From positions 3,926,108 to 3,960,733 of the forward strand of contig CP070727.1 in NCBI GenBank assembly GCA_020350885.1: a stretch of 34,626 nt of DNA. The letters run 5' to 3'. The notes beneath the pieces were generated by a model. That model did not search any database. It was not told the DNA's origin and worked only from the letters and a program-made list of their open reading frames with translations. The stretch's first letter is position 1. Every line of letters begins with the position of its first letter. The position numbers and the translations under genes were made by a program. Positions 23,824-33,173 of this stretch are shown piece by piece. The DNA comes from a bacterium. GTDB taxonomy: Bacteria > Krumholzibacteriota > Krumholzibacteriia > Krumholzibacteriales > Krumholzibacteriaceae.

Positions 23824-25326
23824 TTACCTCCGCAGCAACATTTCATTCGCTATGAGAATGTTGCCGTACCAATCGGCCAACAGCCCAACCGCGCCGCTCC
23901 TTGCAAGTACATGCCGGCGCGTCTCCACGAGGGGAATGAGGGCCTCTGAGAGATCGACCTCGAAGGCCGCAAGCCACGGCGCCCGGCCAACCAACGCGCG
24001 TGCTTCATGACACGGATCGTGAGGCCGAAGCGGAACCGACACGATGTAAGCGAAGTCGTCCCCGGCCCGGAGGCTCGAGCCGAGCTCACTCTCCGTTACA
24101 CCCTCTGCGATGATCGTAGCTGTTCCGCCGGTAAGACCTGGGATCGCCAGGGAGAGTGCAGCCGCCTCGGCCGAGACGAGAGGGTCGGTCGCCGCCAGAG
24201 CCACGATCCGTTCTGCAAGGTCCCGTGCGACCGGATCATTCGAATCATAGATTATTCTGCGCAGATCCAACGATGAATCCGCACCCCGAAGGGCAGAATC
24301 CCGAATGACAGACAGAAACCACGGCACGGCGGTTGAAAGATCGCCGCACCCGTCGAGATCATACCACCATGAAGGGGATCGATGACCGCGAGCATCACCC
24401 CTCACCGCATCCCTCGCCAGTCTATCCCAGAGATCCTGGGGGACCGTAACGGGTGCGCCACCCCACCGCAGCTCCTCGAGACGGGAAGTAGAGAGCAGTA
24501 CGTAGGCCCGGTCCCACGGCAGCGCGATGCTGGCAAGCCGCGGCCTGTGCGCCGCATACTCGATTACTGCCGGATCGGCCGTTACCATGCAGTCGATCGC
24601 ACCCTCGAGAAGATCCCGTGCATCGTACCTGGCGACTTCGGCGAACTTGATGATAGGCCCCTGCACACCGAAGGCCGGGAGGGCCGTGATCGTGCCTTCG
24701 TTCGCCCCACCGGATCGTTCTCCGGATGGTGCAATCCGGTAGGGTCCCGAACCGAGTGGCCAGTAAGATTCCCAAGACCGCTTCGCCACAGCGAATGCAG
24801 AAGCTGTAAGGATACGAGGTATCTTCCGATGAGGCCGTTCGAAATGCACGTGGAGGGTCCGCTCACCGTCTATTACAACCGAATCGATGCCGGCTCCGCG
24901 AGTCACCGGTCCCGCCGCCGTGTGCCCCCAACTCAATATAACATCCCTAGCGGTCACGGGGGTGCCATCCCAGAACCGTGCGCCCTCCCGCAGCTCGAAG
25001 GTCCAGCGCCGTCCGCCCTCTCCGCGTTTCCATGATCCTGCAAGACAACCCCACATCTCCCCGAGACAGTCGACAGCGATCAGGGTCTCGTATAGGTGAC
25101 CGAACACCAACCGCTCACCGGCATTGTGTGCCTTGGGTGCGTGATGGGGATCGACCACATCGAACAGCGCCACCCGCACCGTGTCTGTCTGTTTAGCCGG
25201 TCCCGGCAAGATCTCGCATTCAGGTGGAAGCATCAGTTCTGGCAGCGTCACGGGGCGCCTGCCGCAGGACGCCAGGGTGATGAGTCCAACCACACAGGCA
25301 GCTGTTATGACATTCGTTATACGCAT
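23824..25326 (-). CDS. Family 5 extracellular solute-binding lipoprotein (DppA/OppA-like)
   Basis: A 500-residue lipoprotein. ATG at 25326 begins a signal peptide with lipobox LASC (Cys21). VFGHLYETLIAVDCLGEMWGCLAGSWKRGEGGRRWTFELREGARFWDGTPVTARDVILSW is the family 5 solute-binding signature. No permease or ATPase genes lie beside it; the next gene, 6 bp away, is a histidine kinase with a large periplasmic domain. It may therefore act as a ligand receptor for signalling and not in uptake (inference). The frame is open to 25410, but the upstream part has no signal-like or family-like sequence. Confidence 0.9.
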   Translation of the reverse strand: MRITNVITAACVVGLITLASCGRRPVTLPELMLPPECEILPGPAKQTDTVRVALFDVVDPHHAPKAHNAGERLVFGHLYETLIAVDCLGEMWGCLAGSWKRGEGGRRWTFELREGARFWDGTPVTARDVILSWGHTAAGPVTRGAGIDSVVIDGERTLHVHFERPHRKIPRILTASAFAVAKRSWESYWPLGSGPYRIAPSGERSGGANEGTITALPAFGVQGPIIKFAEVARYDARDLLEGAIDCMVTADPAVIEYAAHRPRLASIALPWDRAYVLLSTSRLEELRWGGAPVTVPQDLWDRLARDAVRGDARGHRSPSWWYDLDGCGDLSTAVPWFLSVIRDSALRGADSSLDLRRIIYDSNDPVARDLAERIVALAATDPLVSAEAAALSLAIPGLTGGTATIIAEGVTESELGSSLRAGDDFAYIVSVPLRPHDPCHEARALVGRAPWLAAFEVDLSEALIPLVETRRHVLARSGAVGLLADWYGNILIANEMLLRR

Positions 25327-25595
25327 CAATGGGTACCTGCTTCGTGATTCCCTGGAGCCTGAACACTTAGACAGATCGTGCAGAATCATTATCCCCGCCG
25401 CAAACTTCATCTTCGTTAATATCTTTTTAATTACAAAAGTCTCCGCATTCCGTAGTTATCATCATGAATTTCGAATTCGGTGTCAAGGCGTTCTGGGGAT
25501 ATATGGAGATCAAGCGGTCCAATGTTCATCCAGGAGACCACCATCAAGAGGATAGTAAATTTCTTTGAATGTGAAATATGCCTAGAAAGGAAACC

Positions 25596-27677
25596 CTACC
25601 TGAGCAGGACCATTTTTTTGTTTTTAATAAACGATCCAGCCTTGAGCTGATAGAAATAGACACCGCTATTTGCTGTACGCCCGACGCTATCCCTCCCATC
25701 CCAGTCCACCCTATATGAACCTTTTTTCATGAATCCATTCACAATCGTTCGGATCAGCTTTCCGGATGCATCGTAAACGGACAGGCTCGCGTGACCCGAT
25801 GCAGGAAGCTGAAAGCGAATTGTCGTGCTCGGGTTGAATGGATTCGGATAGTTCTGGTTCAATTGATAGGAAGTGACGGTTTGGATCGACTCTTCGTTTC
25901 GATCTTCGGGATCGAATTCCGGATCGAGTCTCACACGATACTGATTTCCGCAACTATCTTCATATGTCACATCAAACCACACGTTGAAATTGCCCCCCGG
26001 GTATTCGCTCAAGTCGAATGTATATCCATCGGAGACTCCTGTGCCCGTCATTTCCGCAGGAATATCGCCGTAGCTGCAATACGGATCGGGGATAACCAGC
26101 CATGAGACATCACTGTTCATCGAGGCATTTACGTTCACCGCTGTTCCCGGTCCGAGATTTCGAACAAAGACCGTTACCGACCAGAACGGATGTTCGTAAT
26201 TCATTGATTGATACCCTGCCAGCAACAAATAAGGTTGGGCACAGGTATCAGGTTCTACGTATGGAACGATATGCGGATTCCCGGGGGTGCCGTGATAGAC
26301 AACGATACCGATACCATTGACCGCCGTTATGAAATACTCAGCGCCGTCCACCGTCATAGCACTCCTTGGGATCACCATGACATGGGGATTTGTCGAATGC
26401 CCTTCGCATCGTTCGGTCCAATCGGGTGAGTCGGGCTGACCGTAATTGAGACATGTACTCGTAACACCATACAATGCATCCGAAACGTCCCACGGCACAT
26501 ACACGTCTCCGCTGACATTCTCACAGTCATCGGGTATATGGACGATTTCCAACGGGATATGGATCTCTGCCAGGCCATCAGGATCCAAAACATTACCCGC
26601 TATATCCTGGACGCCTGTAACAATGACCGTATATCCGATGCCAGCGGAAAACAAGCCGCCGAGCCTCAACAGCACCTCTGACTCGTTGTCAGATACAGTC
26701 GCGCTTACGACAGGTAGGGATTGTGTAGGATTCATTGTTTCAAAAACTTCATAATGCGCACAATCCTCCGCTGAAGCCAAATCCATCGGCTCATTGAAAA
26801 TAAATTCGACAAGGTTGTTCCATACCACATTCACCGAGCTCAACCACGGTGCGGTCCAATCGTGCCGTAATATCTCCATCTCGCTACATTCGTCTAGAAT
26901 CGGATTTCCCTCGGTGTCTTCTATATTGGTAACTTTCAGGGTATACGCGTTGCTATTCGACAACGTATTGCCGAGGGAAAGAACCACGGTCACCTGATCT
27001 CCCAGAAGCGTTGCGCCGTTGGCGTCGAATGAATTGGATGGATTTGCGGTCTCGAATATCTCGTAGTTCGATTCGTTCTCCGCAGTAACCGCCGCCACCT
27101 CCTTACTGTAGGTGACATGTACCTGTGTCGGTGTCACTGCAACGGCACCGATAACTCCCAATGTCGCTTGAAACGTGAACTCTCCACCCTGGATTTCATG
27201 CATCGGATGATCGGGATTGCATATAGTAATCCTGATGCACGGGGGTGTGACGCCGGGATGCCCCACCACCGTAACAACGAATGTATCTTCATCGGCTACA
27301 TTCAATACCGGAATCGTGCCTATATAAGCCGATTCGTAACAATTACCAAATCTGTCCAGACCGAAACACATATCGCTTGCAATCGAAATCCCGCTCGCGA
27401 TGTCTCCCAGTATGCAGTTCGCCTGATCCGACCAGACAGGTTCCAAAAACACTGCATCGTCAGAGGATAACAGCAATTTGAATTCACAAGCTTTGCCGAG
27501 CGCAGGCCCATCGCCAGTTACATAGTACAGTTTCAGACTATACGTCTGGCCGATAGAGAGGTAGGCATAATTGCTCGAGAGTGAATCATTCTTGAAAGGC
27601 CCGAGCATTCCTTCGTGAGCGAATACTGCGGTAGATGACACGGATATGACGACAACGAGTAGAAGCAAGGTCTTCAT
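25596..27677 (-). CDS. Secreted Ig-like protein with FlgD-Ig C-terminal domain
   Basis: A 693-residue exported protein. ATG at 27677 has AAGGAGG upstream and begins a signal peptide (MKTLLLLVVVISVSSTAVFA). Residues about 190-300 and 300-395 are two SbsA/Big-type Ig-like repeats (VTPTQVHVTYSKEVAAVTAENESNYEIFETANPSNS and VVWNNLVEFIFNEPMDLASAEDCAHYEVFETMNPTQS share a pattern). The C-terminal about 80 residues form a FlgD-Ig domain (NYPNPFNPSTTIRFQLPASG...GVYFYQLKAGSF). About 14 Cys residues fit a protein folding outside the cytoplasm. GC content appears lower than in neighbouring genes. Function is unknown; probably a cell-surface or secreted structural or adhesive protein. Confidence 0.9.
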   Translation of the reverse strand: MKTLLLLVVVISVSSTAVFAHEGMLGPFKNDSLSSNYAYLSIGQTYSLKLYYVTGDGPALGKACEFKLLLSSDDAVFLEPVWSDQANCILGDIASGISIASDMCFGLDRFGNCYESAYIGTIPVLNVADEDTFVVTVVGHPGVTPPCIRITICNPDHPMHEIQGGEFTFQATLGVIGAVAVTPTQVHVTYSKEVAAVTAENESNYEIFETANPSNSFDANGATLLGDQVTVVLSLGNTLSNSNAYTLKVTNIEDTEGNPILDECSEMEILRHDWTAPWLSSVNVVWNNLVEFIFNEPMDLASAEDCAHYEVFETMNPTQSLPVVSATVSDNESEVLLRLGGLFSAGIGYTVIVTGVQDIAGNVLDPDGLAEIHIPLEIVHIPDDCENVSGDVYVPWDVSDALYGVTSTCLNYGQPDSPDWTERCEGHSTNPHVMVIPRSAMTVDGAEYFITAVNGIGIVVYHGTPGNPHIVPYVEPDTCAQPYLLLAGYQSMNYEHPFWSVTVFVRNLGPGTAVNVNASMNSDVSWLVIPDPYCSYGDIPAEMTGTGVSDGYTFDLSEYPGGNFNVWFDVTYEDSCGNQYRVRLDPEFDPEDRNEESIQTVTSYQLNQNYPNPFNPSTTIRFQLPASGHASLSVYDASGKLIRTIVNGFMKKGSYRVDWDGRDSVGRTANSGVYFYQLKAGSFIKNKKMVLLR

Positions 27678-28047
27678 GTCGATCCCTCCTTCGCATAACA
27701 AGTATATTTCGCATTGTAGTTCTGCATCGCACACACAACATTCGTTACCGTGGGGACGCACGGATACCTCTACCATCAGCACAAAATGGTTATTGTGTAG
27801 TCAAGCGGCCGCTTAAAACAAAAATTCTGAGCTATAACCGTTGCAGAGTAAGATTAGAGATGCCCTCTATGATTGTAAGGATATTTCGTGCCACAATTCT
27901 TCTTTCTACCGCCATTGTTATTAACGTCTGGAATGATCAAAGGTAAGGGAGGTAAGTTTGATTGGTGCAGGCAACGCTAACCGGGAAAGGTGCGATTTAT
28001 TTCCCAACTTATTGTGCTCGATTGGGGAAATTTATTTTGGAGAACCG
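27678..28047. other. 370-bp gap upstream of the secreted Ig-like gene
   Basis: Holds the promoter and leader of the gene ending at 25596 and the 3' region of the phoU-like gene. Visible: a 12-bp palindrome AAGCGGCCGCTT (27803-27814), and a 6-bp inverted repeat GGGAAA...TTTCCC (27983-28005) after the phoU-like stop that lacks a U-run. No clear -10/-35 or coding frame. Confidence 0.45.
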
Positions 28048-28725
28048 TTAATCCAACAGCCCTTCCCGGACCCGGACGAAGTCGATCTTGTGCATCGGAT
28101 ACACCATGCCTGATGCGATATTACAAATATGGGAGTTGATACGCTTGAACGATCTCGAAAGGATGGTGGTGCTTACCGCTTCCTTTACGGAGAGTGCATC
28201 CGAGAATAAATCTTTGAGCATATTCTTGCATTCATCTTTGATCTGTGGATAGCTCTTTAAAACCTCGTTGGCCAAATCCTCATCCGACTCCAGAAACGCC
28301 CTTCTCAAGGGCTCAAAGTTATTGAATATATTCTCCTGTATTGTAGAAAGACGATCCATATACTTCATCTCTTTGGTTTCACCTTCGAACATCACAGCCA
28401 ACTCAAAGATGTTCTTCGAGTAGTCTCCTATTCTTTCGGCGTCCTTTATCAAGCTCATCATCACGAGACACCCAGAAACATCCTGCTTTGGATTAATCGA
28501 TAGATGTTCGGCCAGCATCCTTCGTATTTCGCGCTCATTCTCATTTATTGCTATGTCTTTATCGTATATGTGCTGCCTCATTTCTTCGATTACCATCTGC
28601 CCGATAAAACTCCCCCATGCGTGACCGAAGACATACTCTGCATCACCCAACATCTCGGCGAATTTTTCGACAACGTCCTTCATGAAACCATGATCTTTCC
28701 ATATTGCTATGATTTCCCTCAGCAT
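28048..28725 (-). CDS. PhoU-domain protein
   Basis: A 225-residue, mainly helical protein with the two PhoU repeats: first SLIKDAERIGDYSKNIFELAV, which matches the ERIGDxxxNI signature, and second SRSFKRINSHICNIASGMVYPMHKIDF. PhoU proteins modulate phosphate uptake and signalling. ATG at 28725 has AGGAGG at 9 nt; the TTG at 28734 would abut that site too closely. It follows the Na/Pi cotransporter gene by 13 bp; PhoU domains are often fused to the C-terminus of such transporters, here encoded separately. Confidence 0.9.
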   Translation of the reverse strand: MLREIIAIWKDHGFMKDVVEKFAEMLGDAEYVFGHAWGSFIGQMVIEEMRQHIYDKDIAINENEREIRRMLAEHLSINPKQDVSGCLVMMSLIKDAERIGDYSKNIFELAVMFEGETKEMKYMDRLSTIQENIFNNFEPLRRAFLESDEDLANEVLKSYPQIKDECKNMLKDLFSDALSVKEAVSTTILSRSFKRINSHICNIASGMVYPMHKIDFVRVREGLLD

Positions 28726-28738
28726 CTCGATCAACCTC

Positions 28739-29869
28739 CTATCTCGTCAGGAAAATTATCAATAATGGTAATACAAAAAATACTCCAAGCACGAATAAGA
28801 TAGCCCAACGCTTTGACTCAGCGGCCAACTCGGCCAACTTGCTTGCACAAAATATGGGAAGTCTTTTCAATGGATAGAATACGGCAATTCCTAAAATATT
28901 GAAAGAGAGATGGGCGAAAGCCGTAGTAACACCTATCGTGCTCACGCTCTGGCCATTGGTAACGCTAACGGTTGCCAATGAGGCCAGAATAGCCGTGACC
29001 GTTGTCCCCAGATTCGCCCCTAACGTATATGGATAACAACGTTGCAGACTGATGATCCCTGCTGCGACCAAAGGGATGATAAGCGATGTCGTAATGGAGC
29101 TACTCTGCACGATTGCTGTCAGGCACAGACCCAAGACGAGCGCAACAAAGTCGTTTCTGAATAGATATCTATTTATAAATATCTCGGTCCTGCCGATGAT
29201 CAAAGACCGCATGGTCTTTACTATGTAAATAAGGGAAGATATCAGTATCCCTCCTGCAACGATTAACATAATGACACCGGCAGCTACGTTGGAAAATGTC
29301 AGTACATCAGTGAGTAGATGCTTAATACCGTTGACGGCTGGATTTATGATGATACCGAGTGGGCTCGAATACTTTACTCCACCGGCGCCCTCGAAGATAC
29401 CGGTCATGAAGTAAGCCATCTTTTGTATTAAATGGAACTTCAATTCCAGCGGGAAGAAGACAACAACGGTCCAGAGATTGAAGAAGTCATGAACGGTTGC
29501 CCCGGCAAACGCGCGTCTAAAATCCCCCTTTCTCGTGACAAATGCGAATGATACGAGGACATTCGTGATGCTTGTTCCTATGTTGGCCCCCATGATAATA
29601 GGAATAGCATACTCCACAGGAAGAACACCGCCCCCGGTCAATGCCACAACGAGTGATGTGGTTGTTGAGGAGCTCTGGATGACACCGGTGGCCAATATTC
29701 CGATGAACAATCCTACTAAAGGATTGGAGCATGACCTGATCAATTGCTCGGCGAAACCCTTACCGAACAACTTGAACGATGCCCCCATGAGTTTTATGCT
29801 CAACAAAAAGAGATACAGCAATAAAACAACGCCCAGAATTTTTAAAGCACGCTTGAGATATGGATTCAT
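28739..29869 (-). CDS. Na/Pi cotransporter family protein
   Basis: A 376-residue membrane protein with about nine hydrophobic segments. It has the family's inverted repeat: TGVIQSSSTTTS + GANIGTSITN in the first half and TAIVQSSSITTS + GANLGTTVTA in the second. The QSSS motifs line the Na+/phosphate site in this family. It lacks the fused C-terminal PhoU domain found in many bacterial homologues; a separate phoU-like gene follows. Probable role is sodium-linked phosphate transport, direction not shown by sequence. Confidence 0.94.
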   Translation of the reverse strand: MNPYLKRALKILGVVLLLYLFLLSIKLMGASFKLFGKGFAEQLIRSCSNPLVGLFIGILATGVIQSSSTTTSLVVALTGGGVLPVEYAIPIIMGANIGTSITNVLVSFAFVTRKGDFRRAFAGATVHDFFNLWTVVVFFPLELKFHLIQKMAYFMTGIFEGAGGVKYSSPLGIIINPAVNGIKHLLTDVLTFSNVAAGVIMLIVAGGILISSLIYIVKTMRSLIIGRTEIFINRYLFRNDFVALVLGLCLTAIVQSSSITTSLIIPLVAAGIISLQRCYPYTLGANLGTTVTAILASLATVSVTNGQSVSTIGVTTAFAHLSFNILGIAVFYPLKRLPIFCASKLAELAAESKRWAILFVLGVFFVLPLLIIFLTR

Positions 29870-29915
29870 CTGGATCCTCGAACTCCTAAGATGTTTGAAT
29901 CTGATCCCTTATTCT

Positions 29916-30638
29916 TCAAACATTAAACAGTAACAGTTTTAATCCAACCAGCAATAGAAAAATGGCGACAACTATGCGGAAACGGTCCTGTGGTATTCTG
30001 TTCACAACATGCTTTGCTGTGCGCGCCCCCAGGAAGGAGACCGGAACAAACAGCATTAATCCCCATGTCAGCTCACGTGGCAACCGCACTCCGCTCGTGA
30101 AATAGGTAACGAGTCGCGTCGAGTCGATGATGAATGCGATAGCACCGGTGGTTGCGATATACACCGCCTTGGGCAGATCGAACGCAGAGAGGAAAGCGCT
30201 GCGTATCGCCCCACCGATACCGAATATTCCTGCAAAGAAACCGGAAAGCCCTCCACCCGTGACCGCCGCACTATTGCTGCTGCGGATCTTGAATGCAGGC
30301 TTAAAATACAAGAAGACCACATAGCCAACGAGAAAACCACCCAATATTCGCGTAAACAACGGATCATACTTCAGGGTAACGATGCGAGCGCCGACAAATG
30401 TCGTTATCATACCGGCTATACCGAATCCGAGTATCAACTTCCAGCGTATGCCCTGCCGGAACAGGGCCATCTTCCATATATCTCCAAACCAGTGGATGAT
30501 CCCTACCAGCAAGAGGGTTTGGGGCAATGGTAAAAACGACAGTAGCACGGGTACCATCACGGTCGACGTACCAAAGCCTGTCAGCGTTCCGATGCCGCTG
30601 GCGATGAAAGTAAGTAATACCAGGTATGCTATCTGCAT
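29916..30638 (-). CDS. TauE/SafE-family permease
   Basis: A 240-residue integral membrane protein (DUF81/TauE/SafE) with about eight hydrophobic segments, including GIGTLTGFGTSTVMVPVLLSF at the N-terminus and GGLSGFFAGIFGIGGAIRSAFL mid-protein, the two repeat signatures. Homologues export sulfite, sulfoacetate or other organosulfur anions; the substrate here is unknown. It lies 46 bp upstream of the Na/Pi gene and 12 bp downstream of a response-regulator gene, suggesting one transcript. Confidence 0.9.
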   Translation of the reverse strand: MQIAYLVLLTFIASGIGTLTGFGTSTVMVPVLLSFLPLPQTLLLVGIIHWFGDIWKMALFRQGIRWKLILGFGIAGMITTFVGARIVTLKYDPLFTRILGGFLVGYVVFLYFKPAFKIRSSNSAAVTGGGLSGFFAGIFGIGGAIRSAFLSAFDLPKAVYIATTGAIAFIIDSTRLVTYFTSGVRLPRELTWGLMLFVPVSFLGARTAKHVVNRIPQDRFRIVVAIFLLLVGLKLLLFNV

Positions 30639-30650
30639 GCCGGGATTGTT

Positions 30651-31049
30651 CTATTCGTTCCCGGGGAGGAGCTTCTTGACCTCTGCGATTAAATGATCGG
30701 GCGTAACCGGCTTTTCCAGAAAACCATCTACCGGATTCCATGTCGGATCGCCCGCCGATGATTTGAAATCTATACCGGTCTTGTCCTTGACGCCGGTAAG
30801 CATCAGAATCGGAATGTCCTTGAACTCCGGATCCTGCTTCAGCTCCCGGGCCATCTCGAATCCGTCCTGCCACGTTGTCATCATGACATCAAGTATCATC
30901 AGATCCGGTTTTTCGGCCTTGAACTTCTCCATTCCCTCGGTCCTGTCTGCGGCCGTAACTACGGTGTAGCCCTCGCTCTCCAGGATAGCCTGCAGAGAGT
31001 CACGGATATCCTGATCATCATCGGTAACGAGTATCTTTGCATTCGCCAT
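30651..31049 (-). CDS. Single-domain (CheY-like) response regulator
   Basis: A 132-residue stand-alone receiver: acidic pocket D10-D12, phosphoacceptor Asp54 (ILDVMM), Thr of MLTGV, and Lys in LEKPVTPDHL. The loop TTWQDGFEMA contains an insertion compared with CheY, as does the segment around SSAGDPTWNP. No output domain. The upstream FHA-histidine kinase (31236-32888) is the likely donor. ATG at 31049 follows GAGGTG. Confidence 0.94.
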   Translation of the reverse strand: MANAKILVTDDDQDIRDSLQAILESEGYTVVTAADRTEGMEKFKAEKPDLMILDVMMTTWQDGFEMARELKQDPEFKDIPILMLTGVKDKTGIDFKSSAGDPTWNPVDGFLEKPVTPDHLIAEVKKLLPGNE

Positions 31050-31224
31050 AATTCACCTCATGCCGGTTAAGTCCTTATTTACAAAATGGTTGGCGCGAAA
31101 TCTATCGCCACGCTGAAGCCCGGTCATCGTACCAAATCCCTGACTAAATTACAACTGTTTACGCCGGAAAAGCAGTATCCGTTCGGGGTTCATCCGGTCG
31201 CATGCGGCGGGAATGTTGTGGGAA

Positions 31225-31249
31225 TAAAAAACTGGCTAGCTGTTTCCAG
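31225..31249 (-). terminator. Possible weak terminator at the end of the FHA kinase gene
   Basis: Minus strand CTGG...CCAG with a 10-nt loop that includes the stop codon, followed by TTTTTTATT. Only 4 bp of stem; it could partly reduce read-through into the response-regulator gene. Confidence 0.35.
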
Positions 31250-32888
31250 GCAGGGTAACGGTGAAGGTGGTTCCTTGCCCTTCCTCGCTTTGCACGGATA
31301 TGGTGCCGCCGTGTCTCTCAACGATCTGCTTCACTATCGAAAGGCCGAGGCCGGTACCGTCTCCCTCTATTTTCCTTGCATTCGTTGCCCTGAAAAACTC
31401 GTCGAACACATTCGGGAGCTCGTCTGCCGGAATACCGATACCGGTGTCCGTGATGTCTATGCGCACATGATCTTCATCGCATGCGGCCTCGAGGTGAATT
31501 GTTTTTCCCTCGGGTGTGTATTTTATCGCGTTAAAGAGCAGGTTTGTGATCATCTCATTGATGGAAAACTCGTCTCCGTTAATTTGACCTATCGATTTAT
31601 CGACATTCGAGGATACGGTGATCGACTTGTCCTTTGCCTTTTGGGATACGGTGTCCAGTGCATTGGATATTGAATCCGGCAGGGAAAATTCCTCCATCTT
31701 CATCTGTCCGCTCAGCCTCATCTCTGTCAGGTTCAACAATTCCTTGACGAACGTGGTGAGCTGCGTGGTCCGATCGATTGAGCGGTCGAGAAAATCCGAT
31801 TGCTTTTCGTTGAGCGTGCCGGAAGATTTACTGGCCGCCACATAGAGGCAGCTCTGTATTGCGGCCAGATGGCCCTTGATGTCGTGTGTGACACGCGAAA
31901 CGTATTCGTCCTTAATGCGATCCTTCTCTTTGAGCTGCGTGTTCGCCTCCCTGAGTTCCTTTTCCTTTTTCTCCAATTCGATAAAGAGAAGATTCTTTTG
32001 AATGAAGTTGATCTGCCGCGCGACCGCTTCGATAAAGTCGAACAACTCAAACGGAGTTTTGCTCTCGAGTATATCCACGTATAAGGCATCGACCGTATCA
32101 CCCAGATTGTTTACTCGTGCGGAGAACACGAGATGCGGTCTCTGCGTATCGATAACCGTCAACATGAGCTCCTCCTTCGAGGAGGGCTCGCTGCTCGCCA
32201 TCACCGGTGTAGCATCCGAACGAATGGCATCAAGCACCCGCTTGGAAAGGTTCAGACTTGTTTTCTGGAGGATCTCATTCGTTGTCTCCTTGCCCCCGAA
32301 GTGGCAGGCAAGGATGTTGGGTGAATCCGGCAGGGGTCGAGGTGGGCAAGGTAATCGCACGATCACAACAAGCGTGTTCAGCATTCCGGCAAGACGCAGA
32401 CATGCCTGTGAATACAATTCCGCCGGGCTGGATAATTTCAGTAGTGTTGCGGTGAGCTCGTTGAGATGTTGCATCCGGGCGGGGGATAGGATGGCGGTTT
32501 GACTCTTCTTGTGCGATATGATGCTTTCACCGGCGCCCTTGTCAACGACCGAGATCCTGTTTCGAATCGAGGTTCCCGGTGAGGTCTCCCGGCCGGATTC
32601 CTCCAACAGGGACAATGTAAAGCATGATACAAAAATCTTGCTGCCGGGCGTTATCGCATGTGCCTTGATCCTCTGCCCGTCGACGATGACACCGTTTCGG
32701 CTGTCAAGATCCTCGATGATCCAGCGCCCGAATGGATCCTGGTAGATCCTGGCATGAAGCCGGGATACGCTCGAATGATCGATCACGATATCACAGTCCG
32801 GTCCCCGGCCCAGGGTCGTGCCCTTGGGTTTGAGAGGTTCCGTTCTGGTATCTCCCGGAGTGGATATGGCGATCTTTGTTTCGGTCAT
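31236..32888 (-). CDS. Soluble histidine kinase with FHA and GAF-like domains
   Basis: A 550-residue kinase without membrane segments. FHA domain at about 20-95 (GRGPDCDIVI 27-36, SVSRLHAR 40-47, DLDSRNGV 61-67), which binds phosphothreonine peptides. A GAF-like domain lies at about 140-300, a short coiled coil at 300-325 (ELEKKEKELREANTQLKEK), and HisKA with phospho-His335 (SRVTHDIKGHLAAIQ). ATPase: NEMITNLLFNAIKYTPEG, ITDTGIGIP, DGTGLGLSIVKQIV. An FHA domain on a histidine kinase suggests cross-talk with Ser/Thr kinases (inference). The single-domain response regulator 186 bp downstream is the probable partner. Confidence 0.95.
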   Translation of the reverse strand: MTETKIAISTPGDTRTEPLKPKGTTLGRGPDCDIVIDHSSVSRLHARIYQDPFGRWIIEDLDSRNGVIVDGQRIKAHAITPGSKIFVSCFTLSLLEESGRETSPGTSIRNRISVVDKGAGESIISHKKSQTAILSPARMQHLNELTATLLKLSSPAELYSQACLRLAGMLNTLVVIVRLPCPPRPLPDSPNILACHFGGKETTNEILQKTSLNLSKRVLDAIRSDATPVMASSEPSSKEELMLTVIDTQRPHLVFSARVNNLGDTVDALYVDILESKTPFELFDFIEAVARQINFIQKNLLFIELEKKEKELREANTQLKEKDRIKDEYVSRVTHDIKGHLAAIQSCLYVAASKSSGTLNEKQSDFLDRSIDRTTQLTTFVKELLNLTEMRLSGQMKMEEFSLPDSISNALDTVSQKAKDKSITVSSNVDKSIGQINGDEFSINEMITNLLFNAIKYTPEGKTIHLEAACDEDHVRIDITDTGIGIPADELPNVFDEFFRATNARKIEGDGTGLGLSIVKQIVERHGGTISVQSEEGQGTTFTVTLPGNS

Positions 32889-33173
32889 ATTTGATTTTTC
32901 CCATAGGGTAGCTGTCGTCTCGGCCTCTTTAATGGAATACTTTCAGCCGTATCGTTGGAAAACGATTTCGTGGTTTTACAGGATACATCAAACGGCAGGG
33001 TTCAGCAAGCATTTTGCCTGATCAACGGCGAGCCGGGCCGGATCCGAGAAATTGATCCTCATCCCCGGTGAACCGGGCGGGATTCATGAAACGGATCCTC
33101 AACACGTGGCGTGGCTGACAATCGCGTAACTATTTCAATCGAACCATTATGATGCCAACGCATTTTTCTCTGT
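32889..33173. other. 285-bp gap with a 40-bp tandem duplication
   Basis: Contains an imperfect direct repeat listed separately (33027-33106) and otherwise no coding frame. It should contain the promoter for the FHA-kinase gene; no convincing -10/-35 was identified. Confidence 0.45.
33027..33106. repeat. Two-copy imperfect 40-bp tandem duplication
   Basis: GGCGAGCCGGGCCGGAT...TTGATCCTCA (33027-33066) abuts GGTGAACCGGGCGGGAT...CGGATCCTCA (33067-33106). The pattern resembles the two-copy repeat at 2716-2825 in structure but not in sequence. Confidence 0.6.

Noticed and set aside
27879..27893. Sigma-54 promoter candidate TGGCACGAAATATCC upstream of the secreted Ig-like gene
   Set aside because: The -24 half is perfect but the -12 half reads ATCC instead of TTGC, and no enhancer palindromes lie upstream.
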